The position numbers and the translations under genes are program-made. DNA of 14,805 bases from Verrucomicrobiota bacterium (lineage in GTDB: Bacteria; Verrucomicrobiota; Kiritimatiellia; UBA8416; JAIOPI01): the NCBI GenBank assembly GCA_027620105.1, contig JAQCIA010000013.1, forward strand, positions 1 to 14,805. The letters run 5' to 3'. Position 1 is the stretch's first letter, and every line of letters starts with the position of its first letter. Under the pieces are notes generated by a model that did no database searches, was not told the DNA's origin, and saw only the letters and a program-made list of their open reading frames with translations. Below are positions 7,677 through 14,282 of the stretch, piece after piece.

Positions 7677-8402
7677 ATGGCGCCCAAGAAGTCAAACCCT
7701 TCTGGAAAAGTGGCCCCGCAACCGGCGCGGTCCGCGGATCAGGCGCTTGAGGTCTTGATTCAGCAGGCCAAGCGCCAGCTCGAGCAGATGATCGATTTGA
7801 ATCCGGAGTCGATGGTGCTCGTGAACGCGGTTGGATGTGTGCTGCGCACCAACCGCGCGTTTGTGGATCTGCTGGGCGCCGAGGGGTATGAGGGCGTCCT
7901 GGGGGAAACCCTCAGCACGCTGTTTCCCACGGAGGACCCGCAGTTCTTCAAGGATCTACTGTTGGCCCACGGGAGAACGGAAACGCGCGAAGTGACGATT
8001 GTGCAAGCGGGGAGCCTGCAGCGTGTGGTGCGATTCACGGCGGTGCCCGGTGCACAGGACTCGGGCACGCTGATTGTGATCGCGCGGGACACCACGCTTG
8101 AAAAGTCAGAAGCCGAGCTGATTCAGAAATCGTACAAGGTTGAAGCGGTGCGCGCATTGATGGGCGCGCTCATGCACCATCTCAATCAACCGTTGACGGT
8201 GCTCATGGTGCGGGCGAACTTGATGCAGCAGGCAATCGAACAGAGGCGGCTGGACCCGGAAGAGTTAAAGGCAACGTGCAAGGACATCATGGATCTGACC
8301 ATGCGGATGGCCAACGTCCTGAAGCGGGTCGAAGAGTCGAATGACTATCAGACCCAGACCTACATCAAAGGGATGAATATCCTCAAGATCGACGAAGACT
8401 GA
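7677..8402 (+). CDS. PAS-domain protein with a degenerate histidine-kinase dimerisation region and no ATPase domain
   Basis: 241 residues, predicted cytosolic. A basic, Pro-rich lead (1-20) and a helix (21-40) precede a PAS fold at about 41-140 (SMVLVNAVGCVLRTNRAF through TLIVIARDTT). Next comes a two-helix, DHp-like segment (about 145-220) with MHHLNQPL at 166-173, resembling the H-box of HisKA kinases. The expected phospho-acceptor is His167. The neighbouring acidic residue, normally Glu or Asp and needed for autokinase activity, is His168 here. The chain ends soon after, with no N, G1 or G2 box, and the stop is followed by a convergent gene. Likely a signal-sensing dimer, phosphotransfer partner or regulator rather than a working kinase; the partner is unknown. 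ATG 7677 has no Shine-Dalgarno. A GTG or ATG further upstream is possible, but those residues do not look protein-like. Confidence 0.8.
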   Translation: MAPKKSNPSGKVAPQPARSADQALEVLIQQAKRQLEQMIDLNPESMVLVNAVGCVLRTNRAFVDLLGAEGYEGVLGETLSTLFPTEDPQFFKDLLLAHGRTETREVTIVQAGSLQRVVRFTAVPGAQDSGTLIVIARDTTLEKSEAELIQKSYKVEAVRALMGALMHHLNQPLTVLMVRANLMQQAIEQRRLDPEELKATCKDIMDLTMRMANVLKRVEESNDYQTQTYIKGMNILKIDED

Positions 8403-8413
8403 CCGCCGTGCGG

Positions 8414-8434
8414 GGACGCGCATCAATTGCGTCC
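8414..8434. terminator. Possible hairpin between the convergent PAS and zinc-ribbon genes
   Basis: GGACGC and GCGTCC (8414-8419 and 8429-8434) form a 6-bp stem with a 9-nt loop in the 51-nt convergent gap. Position suits a two-way terminator, but no T-run follows on either strand, so this is weak. Confidence 0.3.
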
Positions 8435-8453
8435 GACGCATGGCGTGGGTGGC

Positions 8454-8789
8454 TCAGTCGTTCGCGTCATCGTTGTCCCGATTCAGATCTGTTTGGACCC
8501 TGCGTCCCAGGCGGGTGTGATAGCCGCAGCTGAGACAGAGGACGGAATCGGGTTCCATTTCCGCGCCGCACTCCGGGCAGGCATCTTCATCGCCGGCGTC
8601 CGCGGACTCGATTTCCTCGTCTTCATCCTCGGGATCGTCGTCGTCGGGATCATCAGATTTGACGCGTGGCTTCCCTGGCACGCGAATATCCGCGCCACAT
8701 CCCGGGCATTCGACGGTTGCGCCGGCGACGTCTTCCGGTGCCTCGAGTTCCTGATCGCATTTCGGACAAGCGAATGTGATGTCTGCCAT
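8454..8789 (-). CDS. Twin zinc-ribbon protein with acidic linker
   Basis: 111 residues with two zinc-ribbon-like knuckle pairs: CPKC at 8-11 with CPGC at 28-31, and CPEC at 71-74 with CLSC at 85-88. They are joined by a strongly acidic linker (about 46-70, mostly Asp and Glu). The first ribbon (DITFACPKC to RVPGK) resembles short ribbons that precede other domains in many PVC-group proteins. No signal peptide or membrane helix. I chose ATG 8789, not an upstream start at 8876, because a G-rich ribosome site (seven G on this strand) lies 9 nt before it and the 29 extra residues look unstructured. It lies 155 nt downstream of the GYF protein on the same strand and may share a transcript. Zinc binding is inferred from the cysteines; the role is unknown. 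Confidence 0.8.
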   Translation of the reverse strand: MADITFACPKCDQELEAPEDVAGATVECPGCGADIRVPGKPRVKSDDPDDDDPEDEDEEIESADAGDEDACPECGAEMEPDSVLCLSCGYHTRLGRRVQTDLNRDNDDAND

Positions 8790-8944
8790 ATCCGTGTTCC
8801 CCCCCGATGCATTGATCGACAGGCAATCCGGAGGCGGTGGTTTGCCCGCGAATGCCCAGTCCCGGCCGGTCCACAAGGCCAGCCCATTGGCGTCAGATAC
8901 TACGCGGGACGGATAAATTCAAACGTAAATACTGTGTTACCGCC

Positions 8945-9607
8945 TCACAAAAAATAAAGCAAGCCTGCCGCGAGGAATATCAGGCCGCTGCCGATCAGTC
9001 CGATTAGCGCGAGAACGCCCGTGATTTTGAAGTAAAGGCGCAGTTTGTCCATGGCCATGACCATGGACGACTCATCACCCCGCACATAGGCTGTGTCGAG
9101 GAAGTTGGCGGATTTAACGAGGAGTACGCCCATCCAGATGGGGAGCCATGCAATCAGGATGCCCACAATCGACAGCGCGCAAAAGGCGCCGCCGATGATA
9201 TTGAGAATGCCCGTCAAACGAATCCATTGACGGCCGCGATAGAGGGGCTCGAGCAAGGCGACACCGCGACTGGCCAAGGGAATGGCGATGGGTGCGGGTG
9301 TCGAAGTTGTCCCGGTAAGCGAGGTGGCGACGGCCGTGACTGGATCGTTGGACGGCGCCGCCGCCCGGGGGGAGGCCGGCTCTGGCGTGGCTTCCTCGCC
9401 TTCGGTGCCGCGCAGGGTGAGCTTCTTGCGGGGAGTCGCGGATTCCATTTTGCGGCCGCTGATCTGCCCGTAGGGAACCCACGTGGGCATGCCTTCGCGC
9501 CAGACGGGGGTTTCTGGTGTTATATGGCCTCTGCGCAGGCGATCATGAAATTCATGATCTTCAAGCGGTCCGTTCTGCACACCGCCACTTGCATAGTACC
9601 ATTGCAT
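8945..9607 (-). CDS. GYF-domain membrane protein with a DUF5362-like C-terminus
   Basis: 220 residues. Residues 1-50 form a GYF_2-type domain (MQWYYASGGVQNGPLE, then ITPETPVWREGMPTWVP), a fold that usually binds proline-rich peptides. A linker of about 55-115 is rich in Ala, Pro, Ser and Thr. The C-terminal part has an amphipathic lead (LYRGRQWIRLTGILNIIGG), one or two membrane segments at about 131-163, a soluble loop (about 164-193) and a final membrane helix at about 195-219; this pattern recalls DUF5362. Probably an inner-membrane protein with the GYF domain in the cytosol. The start at ATG 9607 has a weak GAGAG ahead. It precedes the zinc-ribbon gene on the same strand. Function unknown; protein-protein contact at the membrane is the best guess. 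Confidence 0.82.
   Translation of the reverse strand: MQWYYASGGVQNGPLEDHEFHDRLRRGHITPETPVWREGMPTWVPYGQISGRKMESATPRKKLTLRGTEGEEATPEPASPRAAAPSNDPVTAVATSLTGTTSTPAPIAIPLASRGVALLEPLYRGRQWIRLTGILNIIGGAFCALSIVGILIAWLPIWMGVLLVKSANFLDTAYVRGDESSMVMAMDKLRLYFKITGVLALIGLIGSGLIFLAAGLLYFL
9541..9559. repeat. Near-perfect palindrome inside the GYF gene
   Basis: GATCATGAA-a-TTCATGATC: nine-base arms around one base, within codons about 17-22 of the GYF gene, where it encodes the mirror-symmetric DHEFHD. It could be a binding site or an early hairpin, or simply a product of the symmetric amino acids. Confidence 0.45.
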
Positions 9608-9636
9608 GTTACGCTCTCTGCGGTGCCTTTGTAAGG

Positions 9637-9642
9637 ATGCTA
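9637..9642 (-). promoter_or_regulatory. Possible -10 (TAGCAT) upstream of the GYF gene
   Basis: Minus-strand TAGCAT, 29 nt before ATG 9607, would give a leader of about 22 nt that includes GAGAG. The -35 position (TTTCAC) is poor. This 115-nt gap holds nothing else I can name. Confidence 0.2.
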
Positions 9643-9722
9643 CACGAGGGGCTGGGTGGGTGAAAGTGCAATTCCAGAGGTGCGGTGAAGGGCGGCACGC
9701 TTGCGTTGCAGGCGGTGGCCTA

Positions 9723-10613
9723 TCAGGCCCGGCGTGTCAGGGCGTCCCTGGCGGCCTGTACCGTATTGTGCAGTAGCATGGTGATCGTCATGGGGCCAAC
9801 GCCGCCGGGAACGGGTGTAATTAGCGATGCTCGGCTCAGAACCCCATCAAAATCCACGTCACCGACGAGCCGATAGCCGGAGGTCCGGGCAGCGTCCACC
9901 ACGCGATTCACGCCCACATCGATGATCACCGCACCTTCCTTAATCATGTCGGCGGTAACCGTGTTTGGCCGTCCCGTGGCCACGATCAGGATATCCGCCT
10001 GCCGGGTGAAGTGGGCCAAGTCCATTGTCGCCGAATGGCAGAGGGTCACGGTGGCGTTGGCGGTTGGCGATTTCTGGCAAAGCATGTTGGCCACCGGTTT
10101 GCCCACAATGTTGCTGCGTCCAATCACAACCACATGCTGACCGACGGTGTTCACCCCGCTCCGCGCAAGCAGTTGCACGATGCCGTGCGGCGTGCAGGGG
10201 AGAAAGGTTTTGCGACCCAACATCATCAGGCCGACGCTTGAGGGATGAAACCCGTCCACATCCTTCTCTGGCGCGATGGCGAGCAGAATGCGTCCTTCAT
10301 CCATCTGTGGGGGTAAGGGCAGTTGCAGGAGGATGCCATGTATGCGCGAATCGGCATTGAGGCGGGCGATCAGCGCCAGCAATGCGTCTTCCGTCGTGTC
10401 GGCGGGAAGGCGGTTATCGCTGGAATAGATGCCGATCTCGGCGCAGGCCCTTTCCTTGGCGGTGACGTAGGAGCGGGACGCCGGATCGTCGCCGACGAGA
10501 ATCACGCCCAACCCGGGCGGCATGCCGGCTGCCTTGAGGCGGGCCGCCTCCTGGCGCAGTTCGGTGCGCAATTCCGCAGCGATCTTCTTTCCGTCGATGA
10601 TTTTTGCCGTCAT
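9723..10613 (-). CDS. folD: Methylenetetrahydrofolate dehydrogenase / methenyltetrahydrofolate cyclohydrolase
   Basis: Bifunctional FolD, interconverting 5,10-methylene-, methenyl- and 10-formyl-THF in the cytosol. 296 residues, the usual length. Substrate-site residues are in place: Tyr49 and Lys53 in SYVTAKERACAEIGI, Gln97 in GILLQLPLP, Asp120 in KDVDGF. NADP-binding VIGRSNIVGKP spans about 163-173, and the C-terminal signature PGGVGPMT is at 269-276. It follows fhs by 52 nt with no clear promoter or terminator between, so it is probably the second gene of an fhs-folD operon. The ribosome site (CGGAAA) is weak. Confidence 0.97.
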   Translation of the reverse strand: MTAKIIDGKKIAAELRTELRQEAARLKAAGMPPGLGVILVGDDPASRSYVTAKERACAEIGIYSSDNRLPADTTEDALLALIARLNADSRIHGILLQLPLPPQMDEGRILLAIAPEKDVDGFHPSSVGLMMLGRKTFLPCTPHGIVQLLARSGVNTVGQHVVVIGRSNIVGKPVANMLCQKSPTANATVTLCHSATMDLAHFTRQADILIVATGRPNTVTADMIKEGAVIIDVGVNRVVDAARTSGYRLVGDVDFDGVLSRASLITPVPGGVGPMTITMLLHNTVQAARDALTRRA

Positions 10614-10665
10614 AGGGATTTCCGTTCGCTTGGGGTGCGCCGAGGCATGCGACGGCGCGCCGCCA

Positions 10666-12429
10666 TTAAAACATACCGGTCACATGTCCGGTCGCGGTAT
10701 TCACGTCGATATTGCGGAAGGCGGGATTCGATCCGGTACCGGGCATCAGTTTGATGTCACCGGCGACAGGACAGATGAATCCGGCGCCCTTGTATGAGAG
10801 GAAGTCGCGAATGGGCAGCGTCCATCCGCGGGGCCGTCCCTTCAGCGTGGGATCGTGCGAGATGCTCAGATGGGATTTCACCATGCAGGTCCCCATGGTG
10901 GCGGCGCCGGGATCCGCTTCCAGGCGCTCGGCCTTGGCCAATGCTTCGGGTGTATAGGAAACACCGTCCGCGCCATAGACCTCGCGCGCAATCAAGGCGA
11001 TGCGCTCGCGCAGCGGCATCGTGAGGTCATAGAGGAAGCGAAAATTGTTGGGTGCGCTGCAAGCGGTCACCACGGCTTCGGCCAATTCGCGGGCACCCTC
11101 GCCGCCATGCCGCCAGTGGTCGGACAGCGCGCACAAGGCGCCGTGCTGCTCGGCGATGCGGCGGATGCAAGCGACCTCGGCCGCCGAGTCGGTGTGGAAC
11201 TTGTTGATGCAGACCACGGGGCGTACGCCGCTCTTGATCACGGTCTCAATGTGGGCGACGAGGTTCTGGCAACCGGCCTCGACAAGCGCCAGGTTTTCCT
11301 GCGTATAGGCCGCATCGAGGGCAACGCCCGCTTTCACGGCCGGACCGCCGCCGTGCATTTTCAAGGCGCGCACGGTGGCCACGATCACCACCGCGCTGGG
11401 GCGCAGGCCCGAGAAGCGGCATTTGAGATTCCAGAACTTTTCGAATCCGATATCCGCGGCGAAGCCGCTTTCGGTGACGAGGTATTCGCTGAGGCGCGTG
11501 CCGATGCGATCCGCAATGATGGAGCTCTGGCCAATGGCGATATTGGCAAAGGGGCCGGCGTGCACGAGGACGGGCTGGCCTTCAAGCGTCTGGATCAGGT
11601 TGGGGTTGATGGTTTCCACCATCCAGGCGGTCATGGCGCCAGCGACTTCCAGGTCCGCGGTGGTGATGTCGCGTCCATCCCGGCTGGACGCCACGACCAT
11701 GCGGCCGATGCGGGCGCGCATGTCCTTGAGGTCAGTCGTGACGGCAAGGATCGCCATGAGTTCACTGGAGACGGAGATCTGAAAACCGGAAGGCATTTCA
11801 AAGCCATCCATCTTGTCGCCTTGGCCGATGGTGATCTTGCGCAGAGCCTGGGCGCAAAAGTCGATGGCCCACTTGATGTGCACGCGCGCGGGATCGATGT
11901 CCAGGCGGCGCAGTTTGCGTTTTGCCAGCTGCGCATCGTCGTAATTGTGTTCGTGCTGCATACGCGCGGTGAGTGCGACCATGCAGAGATTGTGGGCGTT
12001 CGTGATGGCATCGATATCGCCGGTGAGTCGGATCGAGAAAGGGGTCATGGGGACACACTGGGAGAGGCCGCCCCCGGCGGCGGAGCCCTTGACGTTGAAA
12101 GTGGGCCCGGCGCTGGGTTGGCGGATGGCGCCGATCACGCGGTGGCCGAGTTTGCCGAGCCCCTGAACGAGGCCGAGTGTGGTGGTGGTTTTGCCTTCCC
12201 CGAGGGGGGTGGGGGTGATGGCGGTGACATCGACATATTTGCCCTGCGGCAGATCCTGGATGCGGGCCATGGTGCGTGCGAAATCGACGCGACCGAGGTT
12301 CCGCCCATGTGGGATGAATTCGTCGTCGTGCAGGCCCATGTCGCGGGCCAGCTGCGCGATGGGTTTCATGTGGGCTTCCGCCGCCTCGGCGATTTGCCAG
12401 TCTTTGAGAACGGTTGGGTCAAGTTTCAT
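10666..12429 (-). CDS. fhs: Formate-tetrahydrofolate ligase
   Basis: ATP-dependent formation of 10-formyl-THF from formate and THF, the entry of formate into one-carbon metabolism. 587 residues, somewhat longer than the ~555-560 of clostridial enzymes. Marks in order: P-loop-like TPTPLGEGKTTTT (72-84), RQPSAGPTFNVKGSAAGGG (103-121), LTGDIDAITNAHN, HAGPFANIAIGQSSIIADR, VTESGFAADIGFEKFWNLKC, VATVRALKMHGG, and GDIKLMPG near the end. The insert with HEHNYDD and RRLDIDP fits my memory of a longer bacterial subfamily and accounts for the extra length. GGAG lies 8 nt before ATG 12429, and a plausible promoter at 12465-12493 precedes it. Presence of Fhs alone does not prove acetogenesis; supply of 10-formyl-THF to purine synthesis is enough to explain it. 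Confidence 0.97.
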   Translation of the reverse strand: MKLDPTVLKDWQIAEAAEAHMKPIAQLARDMGLHDDEFIPHGRNLGRVDFARTMARIQDLPQGKYVDVTAITPTPLGEGKTTTTLGLVQGLGKLGHRVIGAIRQPSAGPTFNVKGSAAGGGLSQCVPMTPFSIRLTGDIDAITNAHNLCMVALTARMQHEHNYDDAQLAKRKLRRLDIDPARVHIKWAIDFCAQALRKITIGQGDKMDGFEMPSGFQISVSSELMAILAVTTDLKDMRARIGRMVVASSRDGRDITTADLEVAGAMTAWMVETINPNLIQTLEGQPVLVHAGPFANIAIGQSSIIADRIGTRLSEYLVTESGFAADIGFEKFWNLKCRFSGLRPSAVVIVATVRALKMHGGGPAVKAGVALDAAYTQENLALVEAGCQNLVAHIETVIKSGVRPVVCINKFHTDSAAEVACIRRIAEQHGALCALSDHWRHGGEGARELAEAVVTACSAPNNFRFLYDLTMPLRERIALIAREVYGADGVSYTPEALAKAERLEADPGAATMGTCMVKSHLSISHDPTLKGRPRGWTLPIRDFLSYKGAGFICPVAGDIKLMPGTGSNPAFRNIDVNTATGHVTGMF

Positions 12430-12464
12430 GGTACACGCTCCGTCAGTCCGCGCGGCGGGTTATA

Positions 12465-12493
12465 TAAATAGGGAAATCGCTGGGCGGCGTCAA
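12465..12493 (-). promoter_or_regulatory. Probable promoter of fhs-folD
   Basis: On the minus strand: -35 TTGACG (complement of 12488-12493), exactly 17-nt spacer, then TATTTA running into the AT-rich TATTTATATAAC. It sits in the 76-nt gap between the kinase stop and fhs. Transcription would start near 12458. The -35 is strong and the -10 moderate. Confidence 0.5.
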
Positions 12494-12505
12494 TGCGGAG
12501 GGGGA

Positions 12506-14170
12506 TCAATACTTAAAGGCGCTGCCACCGATGTATTCGCGCAGGATGGAGGTGCGAGGCACGGCGCGGTCGTCCACGGCGACAAAGTTGATCAGAAACT
12601 CTGAAAGCCGGCGGGCTTCCGCGTATTCGATGTCCATGGGTTTGATCTGCGCCAGCAGTGGTTCAACCTTGGGTTTGAGCACGGCCAGCTCGTAGTCCAG
12701 AGCGGAATTGAATGTGGCGTTCGCTTCCCGCTGAAACGGAAAGATCCAGCGTTTTTCGCCGCGGCGGACCGATGCCCATATGCGCAGTGTGTTCAAGGCC
12801 GAGTGGCCGCGGTAGCGGTGATCGCGCACCATGCGTCGCATCAGGCGATTGTCCGTGGTCGAAATGCGGTTGTGCCGGTCGGTATTCAGTTGCGTCAGCG
12901 CACTGACGTAAATCTTGAATTTCCGATCGGCAGGAACCAGTTCGGTCAGGCGCGGATTGAGGCCATGGATACCCTCGACAATTAACATCTGGTCCTGGGC
13001 GAGCTTCAGTTTGCGTCCGCGAAACTCCCGGCGCTTCGCCTGGAAGTTGAAGCTGGGCGCATCGATTTCATGGCCTTCGACGAGGTGGGCAAGGTTCTCG
13101 TTGAACAGTTTCAGATCGACGGCCTCGATGTGTTCGTAGTCGTATTCGCCGTTTTCTTGGCGGGGATTGTGCTCCGGTTCGACGAAGTAGTCGTCCGTGG
13201 CGAGGGTGACGGGGCGCAGGCCGTGGACGGTGAGGTGTGTGGTCAGGCGCTTGGCGAAGGTCGTTTTGCCGGCGGAGGAGGGCCCGGCGATCAGGATGAG
13301 CTTGATGCGGTCCCGGTGGGCCACGATCTGTTCGGCAATGCGGCCCATTTTTTGTTCATGGAGGGCTTCCGCGGTGCGCATGAAGTTTTCCATTTCGCCT
13401 GTCGCGACAATTTCATTGAGCCGACCGACCGTGCTGACCCCTAGAATGCGCCCCCACTCCTTGTGTTCCTGGTAAATGCGGAAGAGGTGTTCATGGCCTT
13501 CAAGGGGCAGGAACTTCTCGGGTTGTTCGCGATCCGGGAGATTCAGGACAAACCCATGCTCGTAGGGCACGATGTCAAACTGGTCGAGGACGCCGGTGCG
13601 GTCTGCCAGCGGGCCGTGGGACAAGTCGGAAAAATTCTCGCACACGTGCAGGACCACGTGAGGCGGGTTGCGATACTGCAGCAGCTTGAGCTTGTCCTGT
13701 TCACCGGCGATCTCGAATTGGCGCACGGCGTCCTCATAGGCGACATTGCGACGTTCGATGGGCAGGTTGCGGCGCACCAGATCCCGCATGTGGGCGGTGA
13801 GACGTCCGAGTTCGGCGGCGTTGAGGCCATCGTGGGCATTGGCGCGAAAGCTCCAGAACAAGCCCATGCCTACGGAATGCTGCACGGTGAAGTCCGCCGC
13901 GGGAAAGAGTTCGCGCAGTGACTTGGCCACGAGAAAGGAGAGTGACTGGCGGTACACGCGCCAGCCGTGGGCATCGGCGCGGGTCAGGAAGCGAATCGAG
14001 GCGTTGGTCGTGAGCGGATATGACAATGAGGCCACATCGTTGCTGACCATGGCGGCCACGTAGGGCAGGCCGGCCTTGCGTTCGTCGGCGCCTGGCAAGG
14101 TGCCAACGGGCGTGCCCACAGGTTTTTCGACGGCGGTGCCGTCAGGCATGCACAGGACGATTGAATGCAT
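12506..14170 (-). CDS. Uridine kinase-like protein fused to a ThrRS-like (TGS + SAD) N-terminus
   Basis: 554 residues. The N-terminus has a TGS-like fold (MPDGTAVEKPVGTPVG, then a long strand to about 62). Next is a region like the second additional domain of threonyl/alanyl-tRNA synthetases (about 70-215, HSVGMGLFWSF at 98-108, DLSHGPLADRTG at 182-193). After a helical linker comes a phosphoribulokinase/uridine kinase domain (about 288-554) with Walker A GPSSAGKTT at 296-304, TDDYF at 325-329 and a glycine-led LIVEGIHGLNP strand. Such fusions are known in Thermotoga, Spirochaetes, Firmicutes and Bacteroidetes and are annotated as nucleoside or uridine kinases; the role of the N-terminus is not settled. 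The synthetase editing residues are largely lost here. The ATG has no Shine-Dalgarno. Probably phosphorylates uridine or cytidine; the exact substrate is not readable. Confidence 0.9.
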   Translation of the reverse strand: MHSIVLCMPDGTAVEKPVGTPVGTLPGADERKAGLPYVAAMVSNDVASLSYPLTTNASIRFLTRADAHGWRVYRQSLSFLVAKSLRELFPAADFTVQHSVGMGLFWSFRANAHDGLNAAELGRLTAHMRDLVRRNLPIERRNVAYEDAVRQFEIAGEQDKLKLLQYRNPPHVVLHVCENFSDLSHGPLADRTGVLDQFDIVPYEHGFVLNLPDREQPEKFLPLEGHEHLFRIYQEHKEWGRILGVSTVGRLNEIVATGEMENFMRTAEALHEQKMGRIAEQIVAHRDRIKLILIAGPSSAGKTTFAKRLTTHLTVHGLRPVTLATDDYFVEPEHNPRQENGEYDYEHIEAVDLKLFNENLAHLVEGHEIDAPSFNFQAKRREFRGRKLKLAQDQMLIVEGIHGLNPRLTELVPADRKFKIYVSALTQLNTDRHNRISTTDNRLMRRMVRDHRYRGHSALNTLRIWASVRRGEKRWIFPFQREANATFNSALDYELAVLKPKVEPLLAQIKPMDIEYAEARRLSEFLINFVAVDDRAVPRTSILREYIGGSAFKY

Positions 14171-14177
14171 GTGGTGC

Positions 14178-14183
14178 AGCGTA
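14178..14183 (-). promoter_or_regulatory. -10-like TACGCT before the uridine kinase gene
   Basis: Minus-strand TACGCT fits TANNNT and lies 7 nt before ATG 14170, which lacks a Shine-Dalgarno. Weak alone; noted because two other genes here show the same spacing. Confidence 0.2.
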
Positions 14184-14216
14184 TCAAAAAGAAGGCGCCC
14201 CGCCAGTGGCGAGTTT

Positions 14217-14235
14217 GCCGTGACGCGGTTACGGC
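14217..14235. repeat. Hyphenated dyad between the uridine kinase and NIF3-family genes
   Basis: GCCGTGAC-gcg-GTTACGGC, eight-base arms with a single mismatch (a G-U pair as RNA). It is central in the 112-nt divergent gap, so it could be an operator serving both genes or a hairpin. Confidence 0.4.
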
Positions 14236-14270
14236 GCGCGATTTGGGTTTTCGTAGTGGGTTGGCTGCGA

Positions 14271-14276
14271 TATGAT
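14271..14276 (+). promoter_or_regulatory. -10-like TATGAT before the NIF3-family gene
   Basis: Five of six bases match TATAAT. Only 6 nt separate it from ATG 14283, so a start of transcription at or next to the A of ATG is expected. No good -35 is seen at 16-18 nt. There is no Shine-Dalgarno. Confidence 0.35.
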
Positions 14277-14282
14277 CGGACT

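Noticed and set aside
8790..8944. AT-rich stretch between the GYF and zinc-ribbon genes as a promoter
   Set aside because: On the minus strand TTGAAT is followed 17 nt later by TATCTG, a poor -10; I could not settle on a pair of boxes.
9047..9068. Inverted repeat GTCCATGG-N6-CCATGGAC inside the GYF gene
   Set aside because: It lies mid-gene and is explained by a Met-rich peptide (MVMAMD) encoded by repeated ATG-containing codons.
9715..9732. Short hairpin GGCCT-atc-AGGCC at the folD stop
   Set aside because: Five-base stem without a T-run; too weak to call a terminator.
10653..10662. CGGCGCGCCG palindrome between fhs and folD as a terminator
   Set aside because: It has no loop and no T-run, and is a common short GC palindrome; fhs and folD most likely share a transcript.
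10855..12471. Long open frame of 538 codons on the plus strand opposite fhs
   Set aside because: It is the shadow of a GC-rich, strongly conserved fhs gene. The product has no recognisable fold and is rich in Gly, Asp, His and Ala, as reverse-frame translations are.
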